From Sphingomonas sp. NFR15 (GTDB lineage Bacteria > Pseudomonadota > Alphaproteobacteria > Sphingomonadales > Sphingomonadaceae), in NCBI RefSeq assembly GCF_900103265.1, contig NZ_FMWX01000004.1:1-64000 (forward strand): a stretch of DNA of 64,000 nt, given 5' to 3'. The position numbers and the translations under genes were made by a program. The notes below the pieces were generated by a model. That model made no database searches. It was given only the letters and a program-made list of their open reading frames with translations, and was not told the origin of the DNA. Of this stretch, positions 1 to 8,215 are shown one piece after another (positions within the stretch are counted from its first letter, which is position 1; every line of letters begins with the position of its first letter).

Positions 1-73
1 GATCTCGTTCGACTTGCATGTGTTAGGCATGCCGCCAGCGTTCATTCTGAGCCATGATCAAACTCTCAAGTTT
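1..73 (-). rRNA. rrs: 16S ribosomal RNA, 5' end only (partial)
   Basis: The reverse complement carries the universal 5' portion of 16S rRNA. The classic 27F site (AGAGTTTGATCATGGCTCAG) occupies 66-47 and is followed by the conserved GAATGAACGCTGGCGGC stretch. Counting back 7 nt from that site, as in E. coli numbering, puts the mature 5' end near 73. The gene runs off the left edge of the window, so an rRNA operon continues to the left on the minus strand. Confidence 0.97.
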
Positions 74-376
74 ATGTAACCTCCCCAGCGAGCGGAATAA
101 CCCGTCAGGAAAGTGCATCTCAAGGAGCATGGTCTGCACAAATTCTTACGTATGGATACGTGAAGGACTTGTGAGCCAGCATAGCTTTAAACGAGTACCG
201 AACGCCTTGAAAACGCCCGAACCCGCAAGCCGCCGCCCACATGTCCCTTCATCTAAACCAACAATGTCAAAGAGCGCAAAATACCGACGCCCAACCTAAC
301 CCCCTTGCGAGGGAAGCCTAACGCTGGTCTTTTGCTGACCGTCAGAAGCATCCCGTGTGGGGTGCCGCTGTGTGGA
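74..376 (-). other. rRNA operon leader region
   Basis: This stretch lies between the proposed rrn promoter and the 16S 5' end and would be transcribed as the pre-rRNA leader. Read on the minus strand it contains the sequence CTCTTTGACATTGTTGG, the usual sphingomonad leader motif with a boxA-like core. Short ORFs that cross it overlap 16S or the leader and have no coding character, so no protein gene is called here. Confidence 0.75.
265..277 (-). promoter_or_regulatory. boxA-like antitermination element in rRNA leader
   Basis: The minus strand reads GCGCTCTTTGACA, close to the E. coli boxA (TGCTCTTTAACA) that recruits the Nus antitermination complex. Its position about 190 nt upstream of 16S within the leader fits that role. 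The match is by eye. Confidence 0.65.
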
Positions 377-382
377 GGCGGG

Positions 383-411
383 CAAATAGGGCGGCTGCAC
401 CGAGTCGGCAA
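383..411 (-). promoter_or_regulatory. putative rrn promoter (-35 TTGCCG, -10 TATTTG)
   Basis: On the minus strand TTGCCG (411-406) and TATTTG (388-383) are separated by exactly 17 bp. A-rich runs lie upstream (about 412-445) and could act as an UP element. The position, roughly 310 nt upstream of 16S and before the boxA-like site, suits an rRNA promoter. It lies only about 75 bp downstream of the 488-2872 gene stop, on the same strand. Confidence 0.55.
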
Positions 412-487
412 GCCCTTTTTTGCGCCCCCTCCACTTTTTTCGCTTCTGGGACGCTGGCCGGAAGGATCCTGTGCGCGGCGCGTGCGT

Positions 488-2872
488 TCAACGCGCCCCA
501 ACCGTCGCCACAGCTTGCGGCGCATCGCGCAATTGCAGCGAGATGCGCCCGTCCGCGCCCGCGGCGGCGGGGATCTCGGTGCCGACGAAGCCGTCGGGCA
601 CGTCGTGCCCCGGCTCGAAGGTCGCGCTCGCCCCGATTTTCGCGATGAGGAACAGCCGCTCGCCGGTGATCCGGCACGCCTTCCCCGAGCAGGCGACCGA
701 GCGGATCTCGGGCAACCGCACGACCGTCCCGAGCGGAACCCAGGCCGAGGCGGTGCCGTCACGCACCGTGCGGAACCGCACCGCCCCGAATGCCGCGGGG
801 CCGAGCGCGTCCGCCGGTACGAAGGAGACGATGCCGGTCTTCTCGTCCTGCAGATCATAGCCCTTCCCCGCCGTGATCGTCGTGCTCGCGCGGCCATCGG
901 CGGTGGCGATCTCGATCGTCTCCCGGCCGGACAGTGTCGCCGCGCCATCGAGGTGGAAGGCGAAGGCGACGCGGGCGTCCTGCGCGAACACATCGGGTGT
1001 GGCGAGCGTGATCGGCCGGCCGCCCTCGCGCGCCGCCGGCTGCGCCGTCACCCGAACCAGTGTCGCCGCCGGGCGCGGCGGCGCGATCGTGACCGACACG
1101 GTCCTGTGCCGCCCGTTCGCGAAGACCACGTCGGCGGTCTCGGCCTTCCCCGCGACCAGCGTCGGCGCGGCGGCCGGGTCGGCGAGCCGCAGCGTCAGCC
1201 GGTCCTGCTTGCCGACCCGCGTCAGCGTGCCCGGCTGCAATGCCAGCTTGCCGAGCGTCGCACCGAGCACCTGATCGAGCCGCGTGCCCGTCAGCAAGGC
1301 TTCGCTGTCGCCCGCATACACGGTGAGATCGTCGAGGCTGCCCGTCTCCTGGAAGACGCGCAGCGTCACCACCGCCGGCTCCGCGGCCCCCTTGCTGTGG
1401 ATGAGAATGGACATCGCCCCGGCGTCGATCTTCTCCAGCGGCAGCGTCGCCACGATGCCGTTCGGCCCGGATTGCTTCCACGTCACCGGCTGCGCCGCGC
1501 CGTCCCCGCGCCGCATCTCGACTTCGGTGACGCACCCCGCCCCGCCCCCGGTCAGATCGAGCTGATTGGTACGCCCCGCCACCAGCGCGCCGCGATCGGG
1601 CGCCTTCCATGCGGTCTCGCCGGGGCTGGAGAGCACGAAGCTCGGGCCGTCGAACGCCGCGAACCCCCATTCGCCATGCACCTGGCCCGAGGTGGACGCG
1701 CCGAGCGCGCCGGCCGGCACCGCGCCGTCCGCGACGAACCCGCCCGCGCTCGCATCGGCGCGCAGCGGGATGTCCACCGGCGTCCCGTCCGCGCGCTTCA
1801 GCCGCAATTTCATGTCGTGCGCGTAATCGGTCGCGTAGATCAGCGGCGCCCCCTCGACCGGCAGGACGAAACCCGGCGCGGCGCACAACGCCGCCGGATC
1901 GGAACGCCGCAGCGGCGGCGGCTTGGGCGCTTCGATCGCCGGCAACGCCAGCACGATCACCGATGCCGGCTTGGCGAAGGACACCGGCGTGTTGAGCAGC
2001 ACCGTCACCGCGCCATCATCCATCCGCGCCAGCGCGGGGATGAACTGCAACTGGGTCGATTGGAACGCACCGACCAGCCGGAACAGATCGCGGACCACGC
2101 CGATGTACGAGCTGTACGATCCATAGCCCGCCTGCGGCGTCGCGCTGAGTTGGAAGGCGAGGTCGGTCGGCGTCCCCGCCAGCGTGTCGGCAAGCGCCGA
2201 ACTGTGCGTGTCGGCCAGCAGCAGCGTCTCGCGATCGACGGTGAGGCACGCCGCCTGAAGCTCGGCGGGTTGTTCGAGGCATTCGGATTTGAGCCGGATC
2301 GCGAGGCTGCGCGCGAGCACCGGCGAGATCGCCGCGACCGTCTGCGGGGCCGCGCGCTCGGTCTTGAGCATCGTGTGCAGAAAGGTGTCGAGCCGCGCGC
2401 GGTCGAGCGAGGCCTGGTTGAGTTCCTGCACCGCGCGCACGAAGGCGCCCGGCTGCTTGCGCACCGCGCTGCTGATCGCGCCCGCGCTGCCGCCGCGCTC
2501 GGGCACGATGAACAGCGCCATCTGCTGCGCGCCCTTGGGGACGGTCAGCGAAAGCTCGGCGTCCTTGGGTTTCCAGCTCAACGCCTCGTGGAACCATTTG
2601 CTATCGGGGCGCTCCACCGTCCCGCGCAGGAATGCCGCCACCAGCCGGTAATGTTCGGTCTGGCTCGGGAGCAGGTCGAGCTTGATCGACACCTGATCGC
2701 CTTCGGAAAGGTTCGGCACGCGTTGCAGCGGAAGCTGGGTGCCGTCATGCGTCACCATGATGTGAAGACGCGGGCCGATCAGATCGAACGAGGAGGTTGC
2801 CGCGCGCGCCGGTGGAGCCGAAGCCAGCGCGAACAGCCCGGCGAGACATAGCAAGGGAAAAGGACGCAACAC
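488..2872 (-). CDS. secreted 794-aa protein of unknown function at the end of the cellulose operon
   Basis: No family is recognised. The long open frame continues upstream, but the sensible start is GTG at 2872 or TTG at 2869: GGAG lies just upstream (2879-2876), and the first ~23 residues form a signal peptide (LRPFPLLCLAGLFALASAPPARA, cleaved before ATSSF; reported here as one hydrophobic h-region ending in AxA). The mature protein is rich in beta-type sequence, with Pro/Ala linkers and repeated Ig-like stretches toward the C-terminus, and has no membrane segment, so it is probably periplasmic or extracellular. It follows the lipoprotein gene by 116 nt on the same strand as bcsZ-D-C-AB. Co-location suggests a role in cellulose export or fibre organisation. 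That is inference only, and it could be an independent gene. Confidence 0.75.
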   Translation of the reverse strand: MLRPFPLLCLAGLFALASAPPARAATSSFDLIGPRLHIMVTHDGTQLPLQRVPNLSEGDQVSIKLDLLPSQTEHYRLVAAFLRGTVERPDSKWFHEALSWKPKDAELSLTVPKGAQQMALFIVPERGGSAGAISSAVRKQPGAFVRAVQELNQASLDRARLDTFLHTMLKTERAAPQTVAAISPVLARSLAIRLKSECLEQPAELQAACLTVDRETLLLADTHSSALADTLAGTPTDLAFQLSATPQAGYGSYSSYIGVVRDLFRLVGAFQSTQLQFIPALARMDDGAVTVLLNTPVSFAKPASVIVLALPAIEAPKPPPLRRSDPAALCAAPGFVLPVEGAPLIYATDYAHDMKLRLKRADGTPVDIPLRADASAGGFVADGAVPAGALGASTSGQVHGEWGFAAFDGPSFVLSSPGETAWKAPDRGALVAGRTNQLDLTGGGAGCVTEVEMRRGDGAAQPVTWKQSGPNGIVATLPLEKIDAGAMSILIHSKGAAEPAVVTLRVFQETGSLDDLTVYAGDSEALLTGTRLDQVLGATLGKLALQPGTLTRVGKQDRLTLRLADPAAAPTLVAGKAETADVVFANGRHRTVSVTIAPPRPAATLVRVTAQPAAREGGRPITLATPDVFAQDARVAFAFHLDGAATLSGRETIEIATADGRASTTITAGKGYDLQDEKTGIVSFVPADALGPAAFGAVRFRTVRDGTASAWVPLGTVVRLPEIRSVACSGKACRITGERLFLIAKIGASATFEPGHDVPDGFVGTEIPAAAGADGRISLQLRDAPQAVATVGAR

Positions 2873-2988
2873 GATCTCCGCACCTGTCAATCGCTCGCGG
2901 TCATGCCGCCGGCCTGTGTCCGCAATGCGGCGGGCAGCCGTGCGATACGCGAACAAGAACCATCGCCACCGCCACGGGTTGCGTGCCC

Positions 2989-3480
2989 TCAGCAGCGCCG
3001 CTCGCGCTTGTTCCAGTTGGGGATCACGCGCACGCGGCGTTTGCCCCAATAGCTCAGGTCCATGAAGACGCCGACACGCGCGCCTTTCTTCGAATAGATC
3101 ATCTGGTCGCCGTGGTCGCCGGTGGCGGTATTGCAACTCTGCCAGCCGCGCTTTTCCAGCACGTCGGTGATCGCATAGACCGCATATTGATCCGTGTCGT
3201 GCCACACAGTCACCAGCCCGAAGCCGCCGCCGCCGTCGCCGCCGGCGAGATCGACCGCGGCTTCGTACGGCCCGGTGCCCTCGAACATGACCTTGTGCTT
3301 GCGGCATCGCATGCTCACCGCGTCGCTTTGCACGCAATCGATGAAGCCGGCACGCTTAGCGTCGGCGAGGCTGCCGGCGACGGGCAAGCCGCCGAACATC
3401 AACCGCGCCGGCGGGGGGCGTTGCGGGCCGCCGCAGCCTGCCAGCAAGAGCAGCGCGGGCCACCAGGCGATGCGTGCCAT
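2989..3480 (-). CDS. putative lipoprotein, 163 aa, cellulose-operon associated
   Basis: This small lipoprotein has no recognised domain. The ATG at 3480 follows a strong GGGGAG ribosome-binding site. The N-terminus (MARIAWWPALLLLAGCGG) is a short signal with an LLAGC lipobox, giving lipidation at Cys16. The mature part contains several Cys residues (around FIDCVQ, MRCRKH, WQSCNT and the final Cys) that could form disulfides, and a basic C-terminus. It starts 23 nt after the bcsZ stop, so it is probably co-transcribed with the cellulose genes and anchored in a membrane facing the periplasm. A role as an assembly or export accessory is a guess from position. Confidence 0.8.
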   Translation of the reverse strand: MARIAWWPALLLLAGCGGPQRPPPARLMFGGLPVAGSLADAKRAGFIDCVQSDAVSMRCRKHKVMFEGTGPYEAAVDLAGGDGGGGFGLVTVWHDTDQYAVYAITDVLEKRGWQSCNTATGDHGDQMIYSKKGARVGVFMDLSYWGKRRVRVIPNWNKRERRC

Positions 3481-3503
3481 CGAACACTCCCCTCGCGGGC
3501 GGA

Positions 3504-4517
3504 TCAAGCCGCCGCAAGCGCCGCCAGCGCGCCCAGCGCGGTCGAGAAATAGTCGCCGCCCCGCGCGGCGCGCGGCTTCCGGCCCAGCGTGATATCGGCC
3601 ACCGCCATTCCCCCGTCCGACAGCGCATAGGGCGCCTGCGCACCGCTGGTGACATCGACCCACGCCGGTATCATGACGTGCCGGGCGAGGCAGTCGCTCC
3701 AGAAATCCCGGAACGGCGCCAGCGCGCCGCTGCGCTTTCCCCAGGCGAGGTAGAGCGGAACGCGCACCGCGTCGAAGCCGAATTGCGGCGCCCGGCCGCG
3801 CGCCGGGCGCACGCCGGCCGTGTCGATCTCGATCCAGTCGGTGATGAGCTTGTGCGCGCCGAACCGCGCTTCGGCGAGGATCTGTTCGCCATCGCTCACC
3901 ACCGCGCCCCATGCCGCGGTGCCGTCGGCGGCGAGGAACGCATCGAGCGCGGGCCAGATGTAATAGGACGGATTGAGCGTCAGCAATCCCGGCGTCTCGA
4001 ACCCCTGTATCCCCGGCAGCAGCACCGTCCGCGTGCCGATCCGGCGGATCAGATGCTTGCGGATCGCGCCCCGGATCGCGGCGGACTGCCGCGCATATTC
4101 ATCCACCCGCCAGCGCACGGAGGCACGCAGCAGCGCCCAGGCGATCAGGATATCGCCGTCGCTCGCGTCGTTCGGGTCGGCGACCGGGTTGGCCGCGGCG
4201 GGATCGAACCGCCAGGAGAACAACCGGGCATCGGTGCGGGAGAGGAAGTGGCTCGTCCACGTCCACAGCCGGTCGAACCCGGCCCGATCGCCCGCCGCCT
4301 CCGCCAGCAGCATGCCATAGCCCTGCCCCTCGCTATGGCTGATGCCGCCGTTGCCGGTGTCGATGATCCGCCCCTCGGGCGAGAGGAACCGCGCCGAGAA
4401 GGCCGCCCACGGCCCGCCGATCTTGGGCGGCGGGCTCGCGACCGCGCATCCGCCGGGCAACATCCCCGCCAGCATCAATCCGCCGATGAAGCTACGACGA
4501 TCCTGCGACATCGTCAT
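3504..4517 (-). CDS. bcsZ: endo-1,4-beta-glucanase, GH8 (BcsZ)
   Basis: Periplasmic cellulase of glycoside hydrolase family 8, which trims nascent glucan during cellulose secretion. The family signature HSEGQGYGM is at residues 61-69, with Glu63 as the expected general acid, and the DASDGDILIAWALL segment (117-130) is also typical. The N-terminus has both a twin-arginine-like motif (DRRSFIG, 6-12) and a Cys in MLPGGC (Cys24), so it may be Tat-exported and possibly lipidated. The length of 337 aa suits BcsZ. Its ATG overlaps the bcsD stop by ATGA, indicating translational coupling; an internal ATG at 4511 is an alternative start. Confidence 0.93.
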   Translation of the reverse strand: MTMSQDRRSFIGGLMLAGMLPGGCAVASPPPKIGGPWAAFSARFLSPEGRIIDTGNGGISHSEGQGYGMLLAEAAGDRAGFDRLWTWTSHFLSRTDARLFSWRFDPAAANPVADPNDASDGDILIAWALLRASVRWRVDEYARQSAAIRGAIRKHLIRRIGTRTVLLPGIQGFETPGLLTLNPSYYIWPALDAFLAADGTAAWGAVVSDGEQILAEARFGAHKLITDWIEIDTAGVRPARGRAPQFGFDAVRVPLYLAWGKRSGALAPFRDFWSDCLARHVMIPAWVDVTSGAQAPYALSDGGMAVADITLGRKPRAARGGDYFSTALGALAALAAA

Positions 4518-4954
4518 GCCCCGTGCCGGAATTCGAAGGTGAAGCCGTCGCTCGACACGATCGTCGTGTGCAGCTTGGGGCCGCTGCCCAGCGAGCGCAG
4601 CCAGGCGTCATAGGCGCCTTGCAGAATGCGCGGCAACGCCCCCCGCCACGCCCCGTCCTGCTCGAGCCCATCCACCGGCAGCAGGCGATGGCGGATGTGG
4701 ATGCCGTCCTTCGTCACCGACAGTCGCACCGTCCCCAGCCCGAGGTGCTGGAACAGGTCGTTCAACTCGGCCTCGACCGCTTCCAGACTGCCCGAGGACT
4801 GCAACGGATAGCGCGCCGCCAGTTGAAAGCCGACCGAGTGGAGGAACGCCAGTTCCTCGTCGGGCTGCGCGGTCTCGCGCACCTCGGTCAACAGCAATTC
4901 GAGCAGAAGGCTGGTCACGTTGGCGGGCGCGCGGGCGGTCGTAGGGTCGATCAT
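4514..4954 (-). CDS. bcsD: cellulose synthase subunit D (BcsD/AcsD family)
   Basis: This 146-aa acidic cytosolic/periplasmic-type protein without signal or membrane segments matches the size of AcsD/BcsD (about 155 aa). The pattern also fits: an N-terminal helical part, the LNDLFQHLGLG stretch near residue 65, then a basic central strand region. In Komagataeibacter, BcsD forms an octameric ring that aligns glucan chains and promotes crystalline cellulose. It starts 4 nt after the bcsC stop and overlaps bcsZ by ATGA. Assignment rests on size, position and moderate sequence resemblance; BcsD is otherwise a rapidly diverging family. Confidence 0.85.
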   Translation of the reverse strand: MIDPTTARAPANVTSLLLELLLTEVRETAQPDEELAFLHSVGFQLAARYPLQSSGSLEAVEAELNDLFQHLGLGTVRLSVTKDGIHIRHRLLPVDGLEQDGAWRGALPRILQGAYDAWLRSLGSGPKLHTTIVSSDGFTFEFRHGA

Positions 4955-4958
4955 GCGT

Positions 4959-7900
4959 TCATTTCCCGGAGCCGCTCAGCGATTGGCGAATGCTCAACAA
5001 CGTCTGAAACTCGTTGTAGACGCCGAAGCTGTTATATTTCACCTCGCCGCCGATCTCGGTCGCGCCGCCGACCCGATACGAACCCGAGGCGGAGCCCGCG
5101 AAGGCGAAGCCGCTCTTGCTCAGGCTGTCGTAACTGGAGCGCACGTCGGTGTTCCTGCCCTTCAGCGTATCGAGTTGCGCCTGCGCGGCGGGCAGCGTCG
5201 GATATACCGGCACCGCATCCTGCTGATAGCTCTGGAAGCCCGGCGAGAAATCCGCGCCCGCCTTCCAATTGCCCTTCTCGGTACGATAATGCAGCGGGAA
5301 CGCCACCGCAACGAAGCTCTGCGGGCTGAAATAGCCGCCGTGCCCGTATGAGAAGTAGTTCTGGTTGTTATCGAACGTCTGGTAATTGAGGTTCGCGCCC
5401 CCGGTCACGCTGGTCCCGCCTTCGCGGTAGATGTTGATATAGCCGCCGATATTGCCCTCGAACGCACGGTTGGCGCGCACGTTCACGCCGTCGTAGCGAT
5501 GGTAGGCGCCGTCCGCGTAGATGCCGCTGCCGTTGGTGTCGAAGGAGAGCGATCCGCCGCCGCCGCTGCGCATCACCGATCCCCAGGGCAGCCCACTCAC
5601 CGGATCGATCGTGCCGGCATAGGAGAGTAGGCTGTCGGTCACCGCGCGGCGCTCGCCGTGGATGCCGACGGTGACATGATCGCCGAGCTTGGGGGTGAAG
5701 CTCGCGCCCCCCTCCACATTGGTCTTGCGGAAGCCCATCGGCGTCGCACCGACATCGGCCTTGAGCGCGCCCACCGTGATCGCGACCGAGGCGGCGACGC
5801 CGGCATCGTGCTGGGTGTCGGCCAGCGTCAACTGCGACACCGCCTGGTTGACGATCCCGGTCGCCTCGGCGGTGGGATTGGTGCCGAACCGCGCGAGACC
5901 GGACCGCGACATGCTGCCCGCGTCGAGCACGACCGGCGAGACCGAGGCGCTGATCTTGGCGTTGCCGATATGCGTGCTCGCGGTCACCGTCGCGCCGATC
6001 TGGTTCAGCTTGCTGAGCCCCGCCTCGCCCGAACGGTTGCGATAGCTGGTGCTGGCCTCGATCGTCGATCCGGCCTCACCGGCGAGCGCGGCGATTTCCC
6101 GATCGATCCGCGCCAGCGTCGGGTCGGCGGCGCCACCCGCCCGCGCGGCCGGCAATTGCCCGAACGGATTGGCCGGGCCGAACCCGCCGCCTACCGGCGG
6201 AAGCGGCGCGCCGACCGGCGTGAAGCGTCCGCCGCCCCCGCCGCTCGGTCGCGCGGGCAGCGCGAACGGATTGGGTGGCGCCGCCGCCGCCCCGCCGGCG
6301 AACGGGTTGCCGCTCGCGTTGGCGAAGGGGTTGCCGCCTTCGAAGGGCGCGCCGTTCGCCAGCCCGGCGTCGCCGCCCGCCAGCGCCCGCGCCTGTTTGA
6401 GATATTTGAGCGCCGCGCCCTTATGCCCGCGCGCCTGTTCGACCCGCGCCGCCGCCAGATAGACATCGGCGTTGCGCGGCGCGATCGTCAGCGCGCGCTC
6501 GATCGCCTGTCCGGCGTTGTCATAATCGCGCGCCGCCGCCGCCGCTTCGGCATAGCCCGAAAGCGCGCCGACATCGTCCGCCTTCTGCGCGATCAGCATC
6601 GCATAGACCTGCTGTGCCTGCCCCGGCATCCCGCCGCCCTGATACAACCGCGCGAGCGCGCCGAGGATGTCGTGGTCCTGCGGCGCGTTCGCATAGGCGC
6701 TGCGCAACACGTCGAACGCCGCCGCGTTCTGCCCGGCCAGCCGCATCCGGTCGGCCTGATTGGCCGCCAGCACCGCGTTGAGCCGCGCGATCGCGCCACT
6801 GTCCGCCGAGCCGCCGAACCGGGCGATCAGGGTGCTCGCCTCGATGTCCTGCCCGCTCCGGGCCAGCACCCCCACCACTGATTGATAGTCGCCCGGCTCC
6901 GCCAGCGGCATCGCCGCCGCGCGCTGCGCCAGCGCCTGCGCGCCCGCCTCGTCGCCCATCGACATCAGCAGATCGGCGACCGCGCCAAGCGTCCGCACCG
7001 AGACCTGCGGCCCGGCGGCGAGCGCACGCGCCCCCGCCAGCGCGCCGCCGATATTCCCCTGCGCCTGCATCGCCTTGATACGGTCGATCGCCTCGCCCGT
7101 CTTCATCGTGATCGCGAACTCACGCATCTCCGGCGTCATCTGCTCGGCCGGAATCTGCGCCATGCGCGCCGCCGCGGTCATCGGCGAACCGACATGATCG
7201 TAGAACAAGGCGCCTGCGTACAGCGCCTCGGGCGTGTTCATCGCCGCGAGCGGCGCGATGACGGCGGCGGCGTCGCCCTGATGGCCCTGATCGGCGAGGA
7301 AGATCGCATATTGATAGCGGACCCACGGATCGGACGGATCGGCCGCGACCGCGGTCTGGAACGCCTTCACCGCGCCCGCCAGATCGCCCGTCGCGGCAAG
7401 CTGCTGCGCCTGCGCGCGCGCCGCCTGCGCCCGCAGCGCGCCGCTGCTCGCGGCCCCCGCCGCGCCCGCCTGCGCATAGACCGTCGCCGCCTCGCTGGTC
7501 CGCCCCTGGCGCGAGAGGATCTCGCCGAGCAGCAGGTTGGCGTTGTCGCGGTCCTTGAAGTCCGAGGTGGCGAGCCGCCGCGCGATCTGCTCGGCCTGGT
7601 CGAGCCGCCCGGCGTTCAGCGCGGCGCGCGCGTCGTCCATGTCGCCATAGAATTGCGCCGCAGCCAGCGCGGTCGCCCATTTGCCGGCGTTGCCGCCCGC
7701 CGACGCACGCGTAAGCAGATCGCGCGCTTCGGCGAATTTCTTGGCGCGCAGACGCACCAACCCCAGCCCGCCGAGCGCGTCGCGATCCCCCGGCTGCACC
7801 TTGAGCGCCGCCTGGAACCGCGCCGCCGCCACATCGAGCTTGCCGCTGTTCAGCGCGGCGAAACCGGCCGCGCGCGCGTCGCCACCGCTGTCGCTCGGCT

Positions 7901-8210
7901 TCGCTCGCGCCGGCGCGCGCGCGGCCGGCGCGGGTGCCGTCGGCGCGGCGGCCGGCTTCGCGACCGGCTTGGGCGGCGCTTTCGGCGCGGTCGGCCGCGC
8001 GAGCGCCGCGCGCGCCTCGGCGTTGTTGGGGTCGATCGCCAGCACGCGGTTCAGCGCGGCGCGGGCGAGGTCGGCCCGCCCCTTGGCATTCCAGTAGCGC
8101 GCCTGGCTGAGCAGGGTATCGATCGCGGACGGCGCGGCCTGGGCGGGCACCGCCGCGCCCGTGGCCATCGCCACGCACATCGCGATCTTCAGGACGGTAC
8201 GCGAAGCCAT
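4959..8210 (-). CDS. bcsC: cellulose synthase outer-membrane export subunit BcsC
   Basis: This 1083-aa protein has a signal peptide (about residues 1-24, ending VPAQA), a long periplasmic TPR solenoid (roughly 25-660), a Gly/Pro/Asn-rich linker with repeated NPFA motifs (about 665-730), and a C-terminal BCSC_C domain ending in a predicted outer-membrane barrel. BcsC forms the outer-membrane pore for the cellulose chain. The ATG at 8210 was chosen because AAGGAG lies 8 nt upstream at the end of bcsAB; an in-frame GTG at 8219 overlaps the bcsAB stop and is possible. Tight spacing to both neighbours indicates one operon. Confidence 0.94.
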   Translation of the reverse strand: MASRTVLKIAMCVAMATGAAVPAQAAPSAIDTLLSQARYWNAKGRADLARAALNRVLAIDPNNAEARAALARPTAPKAPPKPVAKPAAAPTAPAPAARAPARAKPSDSGGDARAAGFAALNSGKLDVAAARFQAALKVQPGDRDALGGLGLVRLRAKKFAEARDLLTRASAGGNAGKWATALAAAQFYGDMDDARAALNAGRLDQAEQIARRLATSDFKDRDNANLLLGEILSRQGRTSEAATVYAQAGAAGAASSGALRAQAARAQAQQLAATGDLAGAVKAFQTAVAADPSDPWVRYQYAIFLADQGHQGDAAAVIAPLAAMNTPEALYAGALFYDHVGSPMTAAARMAQIPAEQMTPEMREFAITMKTGEAIDRIKAMQAQGNIGGALAGARALAAGPQVSVRTLGAVADLLMSMGDEAGAQALAQRAAAMPLAEPGDYQSVVGVLARSGQDIEASTLIARFGGSADSGAIARLNAVLAANQADRMRLAGQNAAAFDVLRSAYANAPQDHDILGALARLYQGGGMPGQAQQVYAMLIAQKADDVGALSGYAEAAAAARDYDNAGQAIERALTIAPRNADVYLAAARVEQARGHKGAALKYLKQARALAGGDAGLANGAPFEGGNPFANASGNPFAGGAAAAPPNPFALPARPSGGGGGRFTPVGAPLPPVGGGFGPANPFGQLPAARAGGAADPTLARIDREIAALAGEAGSTIEASTSYRNRSGEAGLSKLNQIGATVTASTHIGNAKISASVSPVVLDAGSMSRSGLARFGTNPTAEATGIVNQAVSQLTLADTQHDAGVAASVAITVGALKADVGATPMGFRKTNVEGGASFTPKLGDHVTVGIHGERRAVTDSLLSYAGTIDPVSGLPWGSVMRSGGGGSLSFDTNGSGIYADGAYHRYDGVNVRANRAFEGNIGGYINIYREGGTSVTGGANLNYQTFDNNQNYFSYGHGGYFSPQSFVAVAFPLHYRTEKGNWKAGADFSPGFQSYQQDAVPVYPTLPAAQAQLDTLKGRNTDVRSSYDSLSKSGFAFAGSASGSYRVGGATEIGGEVKYNSFGVYNEFQTLLSIRQSLSGSGK

Positions 8211-8215
8211 CACGG

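Noticed and set aside
54..299. 81-aa ORF at the left edge
   Set aside because: Overlaps the 16S 5' end and rRNA leader, with no ribosome-binding site.
305..2851. 848-aa plus-strand open frame over the 794-aa gene
   Set aside because: Arg-rich, low-diversity translation; a shadow of the real minus-strand gene caused by high GC.
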